A stretch of DNA of 64,000 nt from Burkholderia cepacia (GTDB taxonomy: Bacteria; Pseudomonadota; Gammaproteobacteria; Burkholderiales; Burkholderiaceae), in contig NZ_LDWR01000055.1 in assembly GCF_001039005.1 (NCBI RefSeq), positions 1-64,000 of the forward strand, read 5' to 3'. A program made the translations under genes and the position numbers. The notes below the pieces were generated by a model, which did no database searches, was not told the origin of the DNA, and saw only the letters and a program-made list of their open reading frames with translations. Positions 36,687 to 45,374 of this stretch are shown one piece after another (within the stretch, counting starts at the first letter, position 1; each line of letters begins with the position of its first letter).

Positions 36687-37604
36687 ATGGAGTTGAGACA
36701 CCTCCGCTACTTCGTCGCGGTCGCCGAGGAGCGGAATTTCACGCGGGCGGCGGAACGGCTGCATATCGCGCAACCGCCGCTGAGCCGGCAGATCCAGCAG
36801 CTCGAGGAAGCGCTCGGCGTGCCGCTGTTCGAGCGCAACGCGCGGCCGCTGAAGCTGACCGACGCGGGGCGCTTCTTCTATTCGCATGCGGTGCAGCTGC
36901 TCGCGCAGACGACCGAACTCGAATCGATGACGAAGCGGGTCGGCAAGATCGAGCGCAGCATGTCGGTCGGTTTCGTCGGCTCGACGCTGTACGGGATGCT
37001 GCCGAAGATCATCCGGCGCTTTCGCAGCGAGTATCCGGCCGTCGAGCTGAGCCTGCACGAAATGTCGACGATGGATCAGATCAAGGCGCTGAAGGAAGGG
37101 CGCATCGACGTCGGGTTCGGGCGTATCCGCCACGAGGATCCGAGCGTGCGGCGCGTTGTGCTGCGCGAAGAGCGGATGATCGTCGCGCTGCCGGTCGGCC
37201 ATGTGCTCGACAGTGCGAAGCCCGTGCTGTCGCTGCACGATCTCGTGAACGACACGCTGATCATCTTTCCGAAAGCGCCGCGCCCGAGCTATGCGGACCA
37301 GGTGCTCGCGGCGTTTCATGATCGCGCGCTGCAACCGCGGCGGATCTACGAGACACGCGAACTGCAGATCGCGCTCGGCCTCGTCGCGATGGGCGAGGGC
37401 GTGTCGGTCGTGCCGCACAGCGTGTATGGCCTGAAGCGCGATGACATCAGCTACAAGCCGCTCGACGATCCGAACCTCGTGTCGCCGATCATCATGAGCA
37501 TGCGGATGCTCGACGAATCGGAGGACATCCGCGCGATGCAGGCGCTGATCTACCGGTTGTACGACGAAGCGCAGATGGACTACCTGCCGCCGCAGCCCGA
37601 ATGA
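36687..37604 (+). CDS. LysR-family transcriptional regulator (CatR/BenM-like)
   Basis: A 305-residue DNA-binding regulator. The winged helix-turn-helix is at residues 1-60 (MELRHLRYFVAVAEERNFT...LHIAQPPLSRQIQQLEE), followed by the periplasmic-binding-protein-like effector domain (~90-295). The N-terminal sequence is close to the CatR/BenM aromatic-degradation subgroup, but no catabolic operon lies beside it. The next gene, an alpha/beta hydrolase, is on the same strand 109 bases downstream and is a possible target. Confidence 0.93.
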   Translation: MELRHLRYFVAVAEERNFTRAAERLHIAQPPLSRQIQQLEEALGVPLFERNARPLKLTDAGRFFYSHAVQLLAQTTELESMTKRVGKIERSMSVGFVGSTLYGMLPKIIRRFRSEYPAVELSLHEMSTMDQIKALKEGRIDVGFGRIRHEDPSVRRVVLREERMIVALPVGHVLDSAKPVLSLHDLVNDTLIIFPKAPRPSYADQVLAAFHDRALQPRRIYETRELQIALGLVAMGEGVSVVPHSVYGLKRDDISYKPLDDPNLVSPIIMSMRMLDESEDIRAMQALIYRLYDEAQMDYLPPQPE

Positions 37605-37713
37605 GCACGCGCTCGGTGAGGGCTTGCTTGACGCCGCGCGCGCTCGCGGGCCAACATGCGGCGATTCGATGGGGCCGTCCATGGACGGCCGCTTTTACGC
37701 AGACGACAGACAC

Positions 37714-38529
37714 ATGACCGATAGCCTGACCGAGGAGACCACCATCGAAACGCCGCAAGGGCGTCTCTTCGCGAAACGCTGGCGCGCCCGTCCGCTGCAG
37801 GACGCGGCGGGCGTATCCGCGGCGGCCGCACCGATCGTGCTGCTGCACGATTCGCTCGGCTGCGTCGACCTGTGGCGCGACTTTCCCGCGCAACTCGCAA
37901 GCGCCACGCATCGCGACGTGATCGCGTACGACCGCCTCGGCTTCGGCCGCTCGGACCGTCATCCGGGAATGCTCGGCACGACCTTCGTGCGCGATGAGGC
38001 CGACCACGCGTTCGACGCGTTGCTCGAACAGCTCGGCGTCGATGCGTTCGTCGCGTTCGGGCACAGCGTTGGCGGCGGGATGGCGGTCGGGTGTGCCGCC
38101 GCGCATCCGGATCGTTGCCGCGCGCTCGTGACGGTCGCCGCGCAGGCGTTCGTCGAGGATCGCACGCTGGCCGGCATTCGCGATGCCGGGCAGCAGTTCG
38201 ACGAACCGGGGCAACTCGACCGGCTCGCGCGTTATCACGGCGACAAGGCCGAATGGGTGCTGCGCGCGTGGGTCGACACGTGGCTGTCGCCGGCCTTTCG
38301 CGACTGGAATCTCGACGACGACTTGCCGCGCGTGCAATGCGCGACGCTCGCGATTCACGGCGAAGACGACGAATACGGGTCGGACGTGCATCCGAAGCGG
38401 ATCGCCGCGCGCGTCGCGGGGCCGTCGTCGTTCCTGTTGCTCGGCCAATGCGGGCACATGCCGCACCGCGAGCGGACGGACGATGTGCTGGCAGCCGTGG
38501 CGACGTTCCTGCGCGACGCGGGCGCCTGA
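37714..38529 (+). CDS. Alpha/beta-hydrolase
   Basis: A 271-residue cytoplasmic hydrolase from the ATG at 37714 (MTDSLTEETTIETPQG); the frame is open to 37624 but without family sequence. The nucleophile elbow GHSVGGG is around residue 112, the oxyanion-hole region is LLHDSLG, an acid residue lies in HGEDDEYG and the catalytic His in GQCGHMPHRER, so the triad is complete. Substrate not predictable. It follows the LysR gene on the same strand and may be controlled by it. Confidence 0.87.
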   Translation: MTDSLTEETTIETPQGRLFAKRWRARPLQDAAGVSAAAAPIVLLHDSLGCVDLWRDFPAQLASATHRDVIAYDRLGFGRSDRHPGMLGTTFVRDEADHAFDALLEQLGVDAFVAFGHSVGGGMAVGCAAAHPDRCRALVTVAAQAFVEDRTLAGIRDAGQQFDEPGQLDRLARYHGDKAEWVLRAWVDTWLSPAFRDWNLDDDLPRVQCATLAIHGEDDEYGSDVHPKRIAARVAGPSSFLLLGQCGHMPHRERTDDVLAAVATFLRDAGA

Positions 38530-38565
38530 GCGCCCGGGCAACCGGCGGGCCGGGCCCGCCGGCTG

Positions 38566-38919
38566 TCAGAACGCCAACTGGATCGCGAGATCGATCGCGA
38601 GCAGCGCGATCGAGCAGCCGATGCCGAGGATCACGTTCGGGAGCCGGTGTTCGAAATCGCGATTGTCGCGGCGCATCGCGGCGCCGAGCAGGAAGATCGC
38701 CTCGACGACGATCTGCAGCCCGACGAACAGCAGCATCAGCAGGTACTCGTAACCCATCTGCTTGAACGCGGCGAATTGCATCCCGTGATCGCGGATCCAC
38801 TGGCCGACGCGCAGCAGTTCGTAAACGAACAGCAAGGCGGGAAACAGGTAGCTGATGAAATAGGTCGGCGCGGTGGCGTGCCGTAGTTCGAGGTGGAAGT
38901 GCTGATGCGTGGTGGTCAT
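38566..38919 (-). CDS. Small three-TM membrane protein
   Basis: A 117-residue protein; the start at 38919 is supported by GGAGGGA just upstream on the minus strand. The frame runs open to 39153, but that part overlaps the PqiB-like gene and lacks family character. A His-containing polar N terminus is followed by three hydrophobic segments (YFISYLFPALLFVYELL, LLMLLFVGLQIVVEAIFLL, VILGIGCSIALLAIDLAI). Family not recognised. It lies 179 bases behind the PqiB-like gene on the same strand. Confidence 0.72.
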   Translation of the reverse strand: MTTTHQHFHLELRHATAPTYFISYLFPALLFVYELLRVGQWIRDHGMQFAAFKQMGYEYLLMLLFVGLQIVVEAIFLLGAAMRRDNRDFEHRLPNVILGIGCSIALLAIDLAIQLAF

Positions 38920-39098
38920 CACGAATCCCTCCTTGCAACGCATGATTGCGGTTGCGACGGCGGCGCGACAACGTGCGAATTGCGGGGTTACCCGATGCAC
39001 CGTGCGCAGCCGTACGACACCAGCATACTGCTGCGCGGGAAATTTGGCATGCAGTGCGTGCGTTCGTCGTAAAAATCCGTCAGTGCCGCGCGACGCGC

Positions 39099-40733
39099 TC
39101 ACTGCGCCGTACGGGCCGGATGCGTGGTGCCCGATACATTCGGTAACAACCATTCCGGATGCTGTTCCAGATCGCCGGCCAATGCGCGCAGCGCACTCGA
39201 TGCTCGTGCGAATTGCGCCAGCGTGCGATGGAGGTTCGATGCGTTCGCACCCTCTTGCCGCAGCGTCGCCTGCGCGGCCGTGAATGCCTGTCGCGCGTTG
39301 CTCAGCGCATCATGCGCATGCGGTGCAAGTTCGGTATCGAGCTGCGCGAACAGCGCATTGGTGTTGACGAGCGCTGCGTTCAGATTCGCGCCCATCCGAT
39401 CGAGCGGCAGCCGGGACAGTGTTCCGGCAATATCCGCAATTTGTACGCGCAGCACGTCGAGCGTGCCGGGCACGGTCGGGAGTGCGATCGGCTCGCGATT
39501 CGTGTTGACCGACGCGGGCGGCGCATGCGGGAACATGTCGAGCGCGACGTACGAGTGGTTCGCAATCGGATTGCCTACGCGCAGCTGGCCGCGCAAACCG
39601 CGCGCGACGAGCGTGCGCAGCAGCGCCTTGCCGGCATCGGTGTTGCCGTCGCCGAGCACGTCGCGGTAGCGCTGCCCAAGGCGATCGGGGTAGAGCGCCA
39701 TCGTCACGCGCATCGTTACGTCGCCGCGTGCTGCGTCGTATTCGGTACCGACGGCCGTCACGTTGCCAAGTTCGATGCCGCGAAAATCCACCGGCGCGCC
39801 GACATCGAGGCCGCGCAGCGAGCGATCGAAACGCATCACGACGGGCGCGGCTGGTGCGTTCGGCGTGCGCATCGCGTCGATTTCGTCGTCGGCCACGCGA
39901 AAGCGCGCGCCGTCCGGCGCCGCGACGATCGACGTGCGCCCCGGCGGTGCTGCGAACGCGAGCGCGCCGGCGAGCAGCGCGGCGAGCGACGGCGTGCCGA
40001 GTGTCATGCCGCCCGCGTCGAGCCGCAGGCCGAGGCCGCCCGCCTGCCACCAGCGCGCATCCGCATCGACGTACCGATCGAACGGCGCGGCGACGAACAC
40101 GTCGATCGAGACGCCGTGCCCGCCGGCATCGAGTGCATAACCGGTCACCTGGCCGACGCGCGCGCGCCGGTGATAGACCGGCGAGCCGATTGCAACCGAG
40201 CCGAGCGAGGTCGTGCGCAACGTGTAGTGACGGCCGCGGTCTTCGGTGAGCGGCGGTGCATCGAGCCCGGTGAACGTCGTGCGCGGTTCGCGCGAATGAC
40301 CGAGCGTGGCCGCGATGTAGGCGCCGGATTGCAGCGAATCGAGGCCGGAGAGGCCGCCGGGCCCGATGCGCGGCCGCACGATCCAGAAGCGTGTGTCCGC
40401 AACCGCCAGTGCCCGAGCATCTGTGTCCAGTCGCACCTCGACCCGCACACCCGGTTGCCCGCGCAATGCGCGTACGTTCGTGACGCGGCCGACTTCGACG
40501 TTGCGCAGCCGCAGCGTCGATCGACCGGCTTCCAGTCCGTCGGCTGTCGCGAACACGAGCGTGATCGTCGGCCCGCGGCTGCCGAGCGCCGCGACGCCCC
40601 ATGCGACACAGAACGCGGCGGCCGCGAGCGGAGCGATCCAGAAGAGCGCGGCGCGCGGCCAGCGGGCATGCACGCGTGCGAAACACGCCAACGTGCGCCG
40701 GCGCGTGTCAGTCGAATTGCGCGACGAGTGCAT
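39099..40733 (-). CDS. PqiB/MlaD-type MCE protein (intermembrane transport)
   Basis: A 544-residue inner-membrane-anchored periplasmic protein: one TM segment (~29-50), then three MCE domains starting near residues 55, 168 and 292. Each has the pattern of a strand, a G-L-x-x-G-x-x-V/L turn and a V-G-x-V strand (for example RLRNVEVGRVTNV, YHRRARVGQVTGY, DFRGIELGNVTAV). A helical C-terminal tail (~430-530) follows, as in PqiB, whose helices form a needle-like tunnel between membranes. Its start overlaps the upstream lipoprotein gene by 26 bases. No pqiA gene is next to it. Likely role: lipid or hydrophobic-compound shuttling across the envelope under TetR control. Confidence 0.87.
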   Translation of the reverse strand: MHSSRNSTDTRRRTLACFARVHARWPRAALFWIAPLAAAAFCVAWGVAALGSRGPTITLVFATADGLEAGRSTLRLRNVEVGRVTNVRALRGQPGVRVEVRLDTDARALAVADTRFWIVRPRIGPGGLSGLDSLQSGAYIAATLGHSREPRTTFTGLDAPPLTEDRGRHYTLRTTSLGSVAIGSPVYHRRARVGQVTGYALDAGGHGVSIDVFVAAPFDRYVDADARWWQAGGLGLRLDAGGMTLGTPSLAALLAGALAFAAPPGRTSIVAAPDGARFRVADDEIDAMRTPNAPAAPVVMRFDRSLRGLDVGAPVDFRGIELGNVTAVGTEYDAARGDVTMRVTMALYPDRLGQRYRDVLGDGNTDAGKALLRTLVARGLRGQLRVGNPIANHSYVALDMFPHAPPASVNTNREPIALPTVPGTLDVLRVQIADIAGTLSRLPLDRMGANLNAALVNTNALFAQLDTELAPHAHDALSNARQAFTAAQATLRQEGANASNLHRTLAQFARASSALRALAGDLEQHPEWLLPNVSGTTHPARTAQ

Positions 40734-41370
40734 CGGCGCCCTTGTCGATGCCGGTTTTTGCCGCGCTGAGCGCGCCGAAACTCGCGCCGATGTTCATCGC
40801 ATTCGGATACTGCTTCGTCACGTACGCGTTGATCAGCCGGTTCGTCGCTGCATCGCGGATCTCCACCGCGTAGATGACCGAGCCCGTGAACGCGCCTTCG
40901 CGGCCGCGGATCGCTTGCACACCGTTGTAGACGTTGCCCGCGAGATCGAAATGCGCAAATGCGCCCGCAAACGTCGTGGTCGTCACGGCGCCCGTCAGCG
41001 TCAGCTTCACACGCAGCGTGTCGGGGCCCGGTGTGCTCGTCAGCTCGAAGCGCTTGCCGAGCTTCTTCGCGAACGTGTCGCCCATGTACGCGGCGAGCGT
41101 CGATTTGTCCTGGTCGGTCAGGTCGCCGAACTGATGGTCGGTGCCGCGATAGACGGCGACCGGGTCGAGAATCAGCTTCCGGTACTGATGCCAGTCCGCC
41201 GGCAGCGCGTAGCGGTAGGGCACGCGGCCGGACTTGTCCTGCGGATCGCTGCGCAGGTAGGGCGACGATTCGATGCCGCTGTAGCGGGCGGGCTGGACGC
41301 CGGCGCATCCGGCGAGCGCGACGCACAGTGCGGCATTGAGCAGGTGGCTGGGCTTGATCGATCGGTTCAT
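40708..41370 (-). CDS. DUF3313-like lipoprotein
   Basis: A 220-residue lipoprotein precursor with lipobox LAGC (Cys22). The YRKLILDPVAVYRGTDHQF segment and the following TRAP-like alternating region match DUF3313 lipoproteins, of unknown function. It is first in a two-gene unit with the PqiB/MlaD-like gene. PqiC, the outer-membrane lipoprotein partner of PqiB, is a different family but would be the functional analogue. A TetR-type operator lies 85 bases upstream of its start. Confidence 0.8.
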   Translation of the reverse strand: MNRSIKPSHLLNAALCVALAGCAGVQPARYSGIESSPYLRSDPQDKSGRVPYRYALPADWHQYRKLILDPVAVYRGTDHQFGDLTDQDKSTLAAYMGDTFAKKLGKRFELTSTPGPDTLRVKLTLTGAVTTTTFAGAFAHFDLAGNVYNGVQAIRGREGAFTGSVIYAVEIRDAATNRLINAYVTKQYPNAMNIGASFGALSAAKTGIDKGADALVAQFD

Positions 41371-41454
41371 CTGATTCTCCGGGTCGGGGTTCGCGCCGGT
41401 GGTGCCGGTGCGAAGGGTGGTGCAACAGGGTGGCGTCGCCGCTTGGGGTTAAAA

Positions 41455-41472
41455 AAACCAACCAGACGGTTT
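41455..41472. promoter_or_regulatory. TetR-type operator copy 1, before the lipoprotein/MCE unit
   Basis: AAACCAACCAGACGGTTT, an imperfect palindrome (one mismatch), is followed by TGTTT. It is the partner of the copy at 41652, differing from it at two positions. It lies between the lipoprotein start (41370, minus strand) and the tetR gene. Confidence 0.72.
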
Positions 41473-41651
41473 GTTTTTGGAGCGTAATGACCGCATGAAT
41501 ATCGGGAGCGGCAGGTGGTCCGGCAGTGCTCATCGGCCCGGTTGTCGTGCCACAGGCGGCGATCGCGTACCGGTGACCGGTGTGCGAAACAGCCGTGAAT
41601 CCGGCCGGAGCCGATGCGGGAGCCGATCGTAGCACCGCCATTTCCGGATGT

Positions 41652-41669
41652 AAACCGACCAGGCGGTTT
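41652..41669. promoter_or_regulatory. TetR-type operator copy 2, before tetR
   Basis: AAACCGACCAGGCGGTTT has perfect 6-bp arms (AAACCG/CGGTTT) and the same TGTTT extension as copy 1. It lies about 90 bases upstream of the tetR start and next to a plausible promoter (TTTGTGATAGACT), so autoregulation is likely. Confidence 0.75.
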
Positions 41670-41756
41670 GTTTGTGATAGACTCCGCGCACTTCCTGCAT
41701 GCGGTCGCACCGGTTCGGCGCGGTCGCATTGCGCCACTCCATACCGGGGAAAGTTC

Positions 41757-42371
41757 ATGGATAACCCGACGCGTTCCGAGCGAACGCGCACTGCCGCGAT
41801 CCAGGCGGCGCTCGCGATCCTCGAGCGCGACGGCCCGGGCAAGCTCACATTCGATGCGATTTCACGCGAAAGCGGCATCAGCAAGGGCGGGCTGATGCAT
41901 CAGTTCCGCACGAAAGGCGATGTGCTGAACGCGCTGATGGAACATCAGCAGGAGTACTACCAACGATTCCAACGCGACTACCTGGCGGCACGCGATCCGG
42001 GTGAGGCGCAGCCGACGCTGTCCGCGCAGATCGCGACGATGCGCGAAGTGATCGACCAGCAGCCGTCGGCGGCGCTTGCGATCATGGCCGCGCTGGTCGA
42101 GGATCCCGCGCCGCTGCAACGGGTTCGGGATATCGATGGCGAGAATGCGAAGCGCATCGCGGCCGAATCGGGCGATCCCGATCTTGCGCTGCTGCGCTGG
42201 AAGGCGGCCTGGGGCCTCGCGCTATCGGCGATGTTCGGGCTGTGTCCGCTGTCGGACGACGAGCGCGCGCGGTTGTTCGATCGTTTGCTCGACGAGACGC
42301 AATGGCCGTCGGGCGGCGATGCTGCCGCGCAGCGCGGCGCACCGGCGGCGAAAACGTCGCGGAAAAAATGA
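41757..42371 (+). CDS. TetR-family regulator of the divergent lipoprotein/MCE unit
   Basis: A 204-residue regulator; the ATG at 41757 begins the typical polar N terminus (MDNPTRSERTRTAAIQAALA). The helix-turn-helix is LTFDAISRESGISKGGLMHQF. The ligand domain is helical and the tail is basic (KTSRKK). Two near-identical palindromes in the 386-base divergent region, one before each gene, make it very likely that this protein represses both itself and the lipoprotein/PqiB-like pair. The effector is unknown, probably a hydrophobic compound. Confidence 0.88.
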   Translation: MDNPTRSERTRTAAIQAALAILERDGPGKLTFDAISRESGISKGGLMHQFRTKGDVLNALMEHQQEYYQRFQRDYLAARDPGEAQPTLSAQIATMREVIDQQPSAALAIMAALVEDPAPLQRVRDIDGENAKRIAAESGDPDLALLRWKAAWGLALSAMFGLCPLSDDERARLFDRLLDETQWPSGGDAAAQRGAPAAKTSRKK

Positions 42372-42484
42372 AGCGCGCGATTGTCGCATGCGGCGCGGCG
42401 GTCGCCCGTTTCGTGCGCTCGCTGCTCGCGGTCGTGCTCGGGCGCTTGTGAGGTTATGACCGCCTGACCGGTGGTTTGCGCCGT

Positions 42485-43105
42485 TCAGCGCTTCGCTTCC
42501 GCGCCTTCGACAAACAGCTTCGCGACCGACTGAAACTCCCGTTTCAACGACAACCCCGGCACGGTCAGCCAGCGCAGCATCGCCGCGAGATACAGGTGAT
42601 GGAACCACGTCGCGAGCTGGTCGGCCCGCAGGGTTGAGTTCAGTTCGCCGGATTGCTGCCCCGCGGCGATCAGTTGCTGCCAGACCAACGCGATATCGCT
42701 GCCGTTCTCTCCGCCGCTTTCCGGTTCAACCGTGCCGATGCTCAGGAAGCGGTGCCGCAGATAGGCGAGCAGGTACACCGGATGCTGCTCGCACCACGCG
42801 GCCGATGCATCGAGCACGCAGCCGATGCGTGATGCAAAGGTCTTGCGCCGCGCAACATCACGCTGCAGATGCGCGAGATCGCGCGCGAGTTCGCCTTCGA
42901 GCCAGTGCGCGAGCACGGCTTCCTTCGTCGGAAAGTGGTTGTACAGCGTGCGCTTCGCGACATCGGCCTGCGCGGCGATCTGCTCCATCGTGACGGCTTC
43001 GTAGCCGTGTGCATCGAACAGGCGCGCGCCGGTGGCGGCGAGATGCGCAAGCATCTGGATGCGCTTGCGCGCGCGGCGGCCCGGATCGTCGGTCGGAATC
43101 GGCAT
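42485..43105 (-). CDS. TetR-family regulator divergent from a glycosyltransferase
   Basis: About 206 residues from the ATG at 43105 (MPIPTDDPGRRARKRIQ); an ATG at 43141 and the open frame to 43231 are alternatives. The helix-turn-helix is VTMEQIAAQADVAKRTLYNHF, with a C-terminal ligand domain. It diverges from the glycosyltransferase gene at 43212. The ~105 bases between them contain an AT-rich stretch with partial inverted symmetry (TGCATTAGTATACGACGTGC around 43138-43157), the probable shared control region. Confidence 0.84.
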   Translation of the reverse strand: MPIPTDDPGRRARKRIQMLAHLAATGARLFDAHGYEAVTMEQIAAQADVAKRTLYNHFPTKEAVLAHWLEGELARDLAHLQRDVARRKTFASRIGCVLDASAAWCEQHPVYLLAYLRHRFLSIGTVEPESGGENGSDIALVWQQLIAAGQQSGELNSTLRADQLATWFHHLYLAAMLRWLTVPGLSLKREFQSVAKLFVEGAEAKR

Positions 43106-43211
43106 GGCGGGAGGGATTGACTGAAAGTGCACGAATTGCATTAGTATACGACGTGCATTTTTATGAATCCACCCGTTTCCATCCGTTTCCGCTGCGCACG
43201 AGGAGTCATGC

Positions 43212-44453
43212 ATGAAGCTCGTCATCGCCACCTACGGCACCGAAGGCGACACGCGCCCGCTCGCGGCGCTCGGCCGTGCGTTGATGGACGCCGGCCACGA
43301 CGTCCGGCTGCTGGCCGACGCCGCGACGCTCGGCTCGGCCGCGGCGCTCGGTGTGCCGTCGGCGCCGTTGTCCGGCGATATCCGTCGCGCGATTGCGCCG
43401 GATGGCGCGTTGTCGGAGGCGGTGCGCGGGCGCGGCGGCTTCAACGATACGTCGAAGGCGCTCGCGGCGATCGCGAATGCGAACACGGCCGCATGGATGC
43501 GAGAAATCGCGGACGCGTCGGCCGGTTGCGACGCGATCCTCGTGTCGGGCCTCGCGTCGTTCGTCGGGCTGTCGGTCGCCGAGTATCGCGGCGTGCCGGC
43601 AATCGGCACGGGCATGATCCCGATTACGCCAACCGCGGAATTCGCGTCGCCTTTCCTGCCGCCGGGCAAGTTGCCGCGCTGGCTGAACCGCGCGAGCCAC
43701 CGGTTCGTGAACGCGCTGCTATGGCAGGCATTCAGGAAGGCGACGAACGCGGCGCGCGCAAGCGTCTGCGGGCTGCCGCCGCGCAAGCGGGTGTGGACCG
43801 ACCATCCGATGCTGTACGGCGTGTCGCCGGCGCTGCTGTCCGGCCCGGCCGACTGGCCGTCGCAGGCGCTTGCATGCGGCCAGTGGCGGATCGATGCGCG
43901 CGCATGGACACCGCCGCCCGACCTTTCCGCGTTTCTCGAATCGGGCGATCCGCCCGTGTATATCGGTTTCGGCAGCATGGCCGGTTTCGACCGGGCCGCG
44001 ATGGCCGAAACGCTGGCCCATGCGCTCGCCGGGCGGCGCGCGCTGTTCTACCCGGGCTGGAGCGGCATCGATGCGTCGCTGCTGCCGGCGCACGTGCGCG
44101 TGATCGGCGAAACGCCGCACGACTGGCTGTTCCCGCGCACGTCGATGGCGATTCATCATGGCGGGTCGGGCACTACGCATTCGGCCGCGCGGGCCGGCAT
44201 TCCATCGGTCGTCGTGCCGTTCGCGGGCGATCAGTTCTTCTGGGCGGACCGGCTGCAGAGGCTTGGTGTGACGGATGCGCCGGTGGCGGGGCGGCGCGTG
44301 GACGCCGCCGCGCTTGCGCGGGCGATCGCGTTTGCCGAACGCGGCGACACGAAGGCGCGTGCCGCGGAACTCGGCACGCGTATCGCGCGGGAAGACGGTT
44401 TGAAGCTGGCGGTCAGTGAGATCGAGCGATGGGGGCGGCCCGGCGCGCGCTGA
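43212..44453 (+). CDS. Family-1 glycosyltransferase (UGT/MGT-like)
   Basis: A 413-residue cytoplasmic GT-B enzyme that transfers sugar from a nucleotide donor to a lipophilic acceptor. The N-terminal acceptor domain opens with MKLVIATYGTEGDTRPLAALG. The C-terminal donor domain carries the UGT-like signature IHHGGSGTTHSAARAG...VPFAGDQFFWADR around residues 315-350. This is the arrangement of macrolide-, sterol- and rhamnosyl-type transferases. A divergent TetR regulator suggests induction by a compound that could be its acceptor, as in detoxification by glycosylation. Confidence 0.88.
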   Translation: MKLVIATYGTEGDTRPLAALGRALMDAGHDVRLLADAATLGSAAALGVPSAPLSGDIRRAIAPDGALSEAVRGRGGFNDTSKALAAIANANTAAWMREIADASAGCDAILVSGLASFVGLSVAEYRGVPAIGTGMIPITPTAEFASPFLPPGKLPRWLNRASHRFVNALLWQAFRKATNAARASVCGLPPRKRVWTDHPMLYGVSPALLSGPADWPSQALACGQWRIDARAWTPPPDLSAFLESGDPPVYIGFGSMAGFDRAAMAETLAHALAGRRALFYPGWSGIDASLLPAHVRVIGETPHDWLFPRTSMAIHHGGSGTTHSAARAGIPSVVVPFAGDQFFWADRLQRLGVTDAPVAGRRVDAAALARAIAFAERGDTKARAAELGTRIAREDGLKLAVSEIERWGRPGAR

Positions 44454-44462
44454 TGCCGCGCG

Positions 44463-45158
44463 TCAGAAATGCCCGGTGAACCGGTAACGGCTGCCCGGAT
44501 GCCATAGATTGGCGACCGACGCGACCATCCCTTGCGACCACGTACGCCGATGCAGCAGCAGACACGGCTCGCGGTCGTCCATCGTCAGATGGCGGCGCGT
44601 TTCGGTGTCGGGCATCGCGGCCTCGATCCGGTATTCGACGCGCTGCAGCGGCGCGACGCGCGTCAGGTACTGGTTCGGCGTCGTCGTCGTGAAGTCCTGC
44701 AACGCGTATTCGGGCGCGCAGGCCGGATTGACCCAGCGTTCCTCGAGTTGCACGGGCGTGTCGTTCTCGAAGTGCAGCACGCGCGAATGGAAGATCGGGC
44801 TGCCCGTGTCGAGCTGCAGTTCGTCGGCGAGCTTCGCATCGGCGATGGCCGCGCCGACCTGCAGCACCTGCGCGCGATAGCCGTGGCCGCGCGCGGCGAC
44901 TTCGTCGGAGATGCTGCGGATCGCGACCAGCGTCGATTCGTATTTCGGCGACGCGACATACGTGCCGGAGCCGCGCGTGCGCGTGAGCACCTGCTCGGCC
45001 GTCAGCTCGCGCAGCGCGCGGTTGACGGTCATCCGCGCGACGTTGAATTCGCGCGCGAGCTCGTTCTCCGACGGCACCTGGTCGCCTTCCGCCCATTCGC
45101 CGGCATGAATGCGCGCGAGGATGAAGTCCTTGATTTCCTGATAGATCGGTGTGGTCAT
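44463..45158 (-). CDS. HutC-like GntR/UTRA repressor
   Basis: A 231-residue regulator from the ATG at 45158 (MTTPIYQEIKDFILARIHAGEW). The N-terminal GntR winged helix contains VPSENELAREFNVARMTVNRALREL, and the C-terminal UTRA domain ends LLLHRRTWSQGM...HPGSRYRFTG, closely resembling the histidine-utilisation repressor HutC. No hut catabolic genes are in the window, so the target may be elsewhere or different. It ends 9 bases from the convergent glycosyltransferase gene. Confidence 0.84.
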   Translation of the reverse strand: MTTPIYQEIKDFILARIHAGEWAEGDQVPSENELAREFNVARMTVNRALRELTAEQVLTRTRGSGTYVASPKYESTLVAIRSISDEVAARGHGYRAQVLQVGAAIADAKLADELQLDTGSPIFHSRVLHFENDTPVQLEERWVNPACAPEYALQDFTTTTPNQYLTRVAPLQRVEYRIEAAMPDTETRRHLTMDDREPCLLLHRRTWSQGMVASVANLWHPGSRYRFTGHF

Positions 45159-45307
45159 TGCGTCGCTATTCGATTGGCGGCGTTCGTCCGGGACGGGTGA
45201 ATGTTCCGTGCTCGCGCGTGTTGCGTCCATGCGGGATTGCGCAGGGTGCTCCGGCGGTCGTGCCGTGCCGCGCCCGCCCGCGTACGGCAACGGCGCGTTG
45301 TCCGGCC

Positions 45308-45325
45308 GACAAGTATAGACAAGTC
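45308..45325. promoter_or_regulatory. Possible GntR/HutC-type site
   Basis: GACAAGTATAGACAAGTC carries two copies of GACAAGT in direct orientation around TATA, about 150 bases upstream of the hutC-like start. It resembles a half-conserved HutC operator (ACTTGT-CTATA on the minus strand), but the arms are direct rather than inverted. Confidence 0.25.
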
Positions 45326-45374
45326 GCAGCGCCGCCCGGCCGAATGAACCGGACCATGACCGGGAGCGGCAGAA

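Noticed and set aside
42368..42451. A 27-codon open frame overlapping the tetR stop (ATGA), encoding a basic/hydrophobic peptide
   Set aside because: Coupled start is suggestive but there is no further support; composition is ordinary for GC-rich shadow frames.
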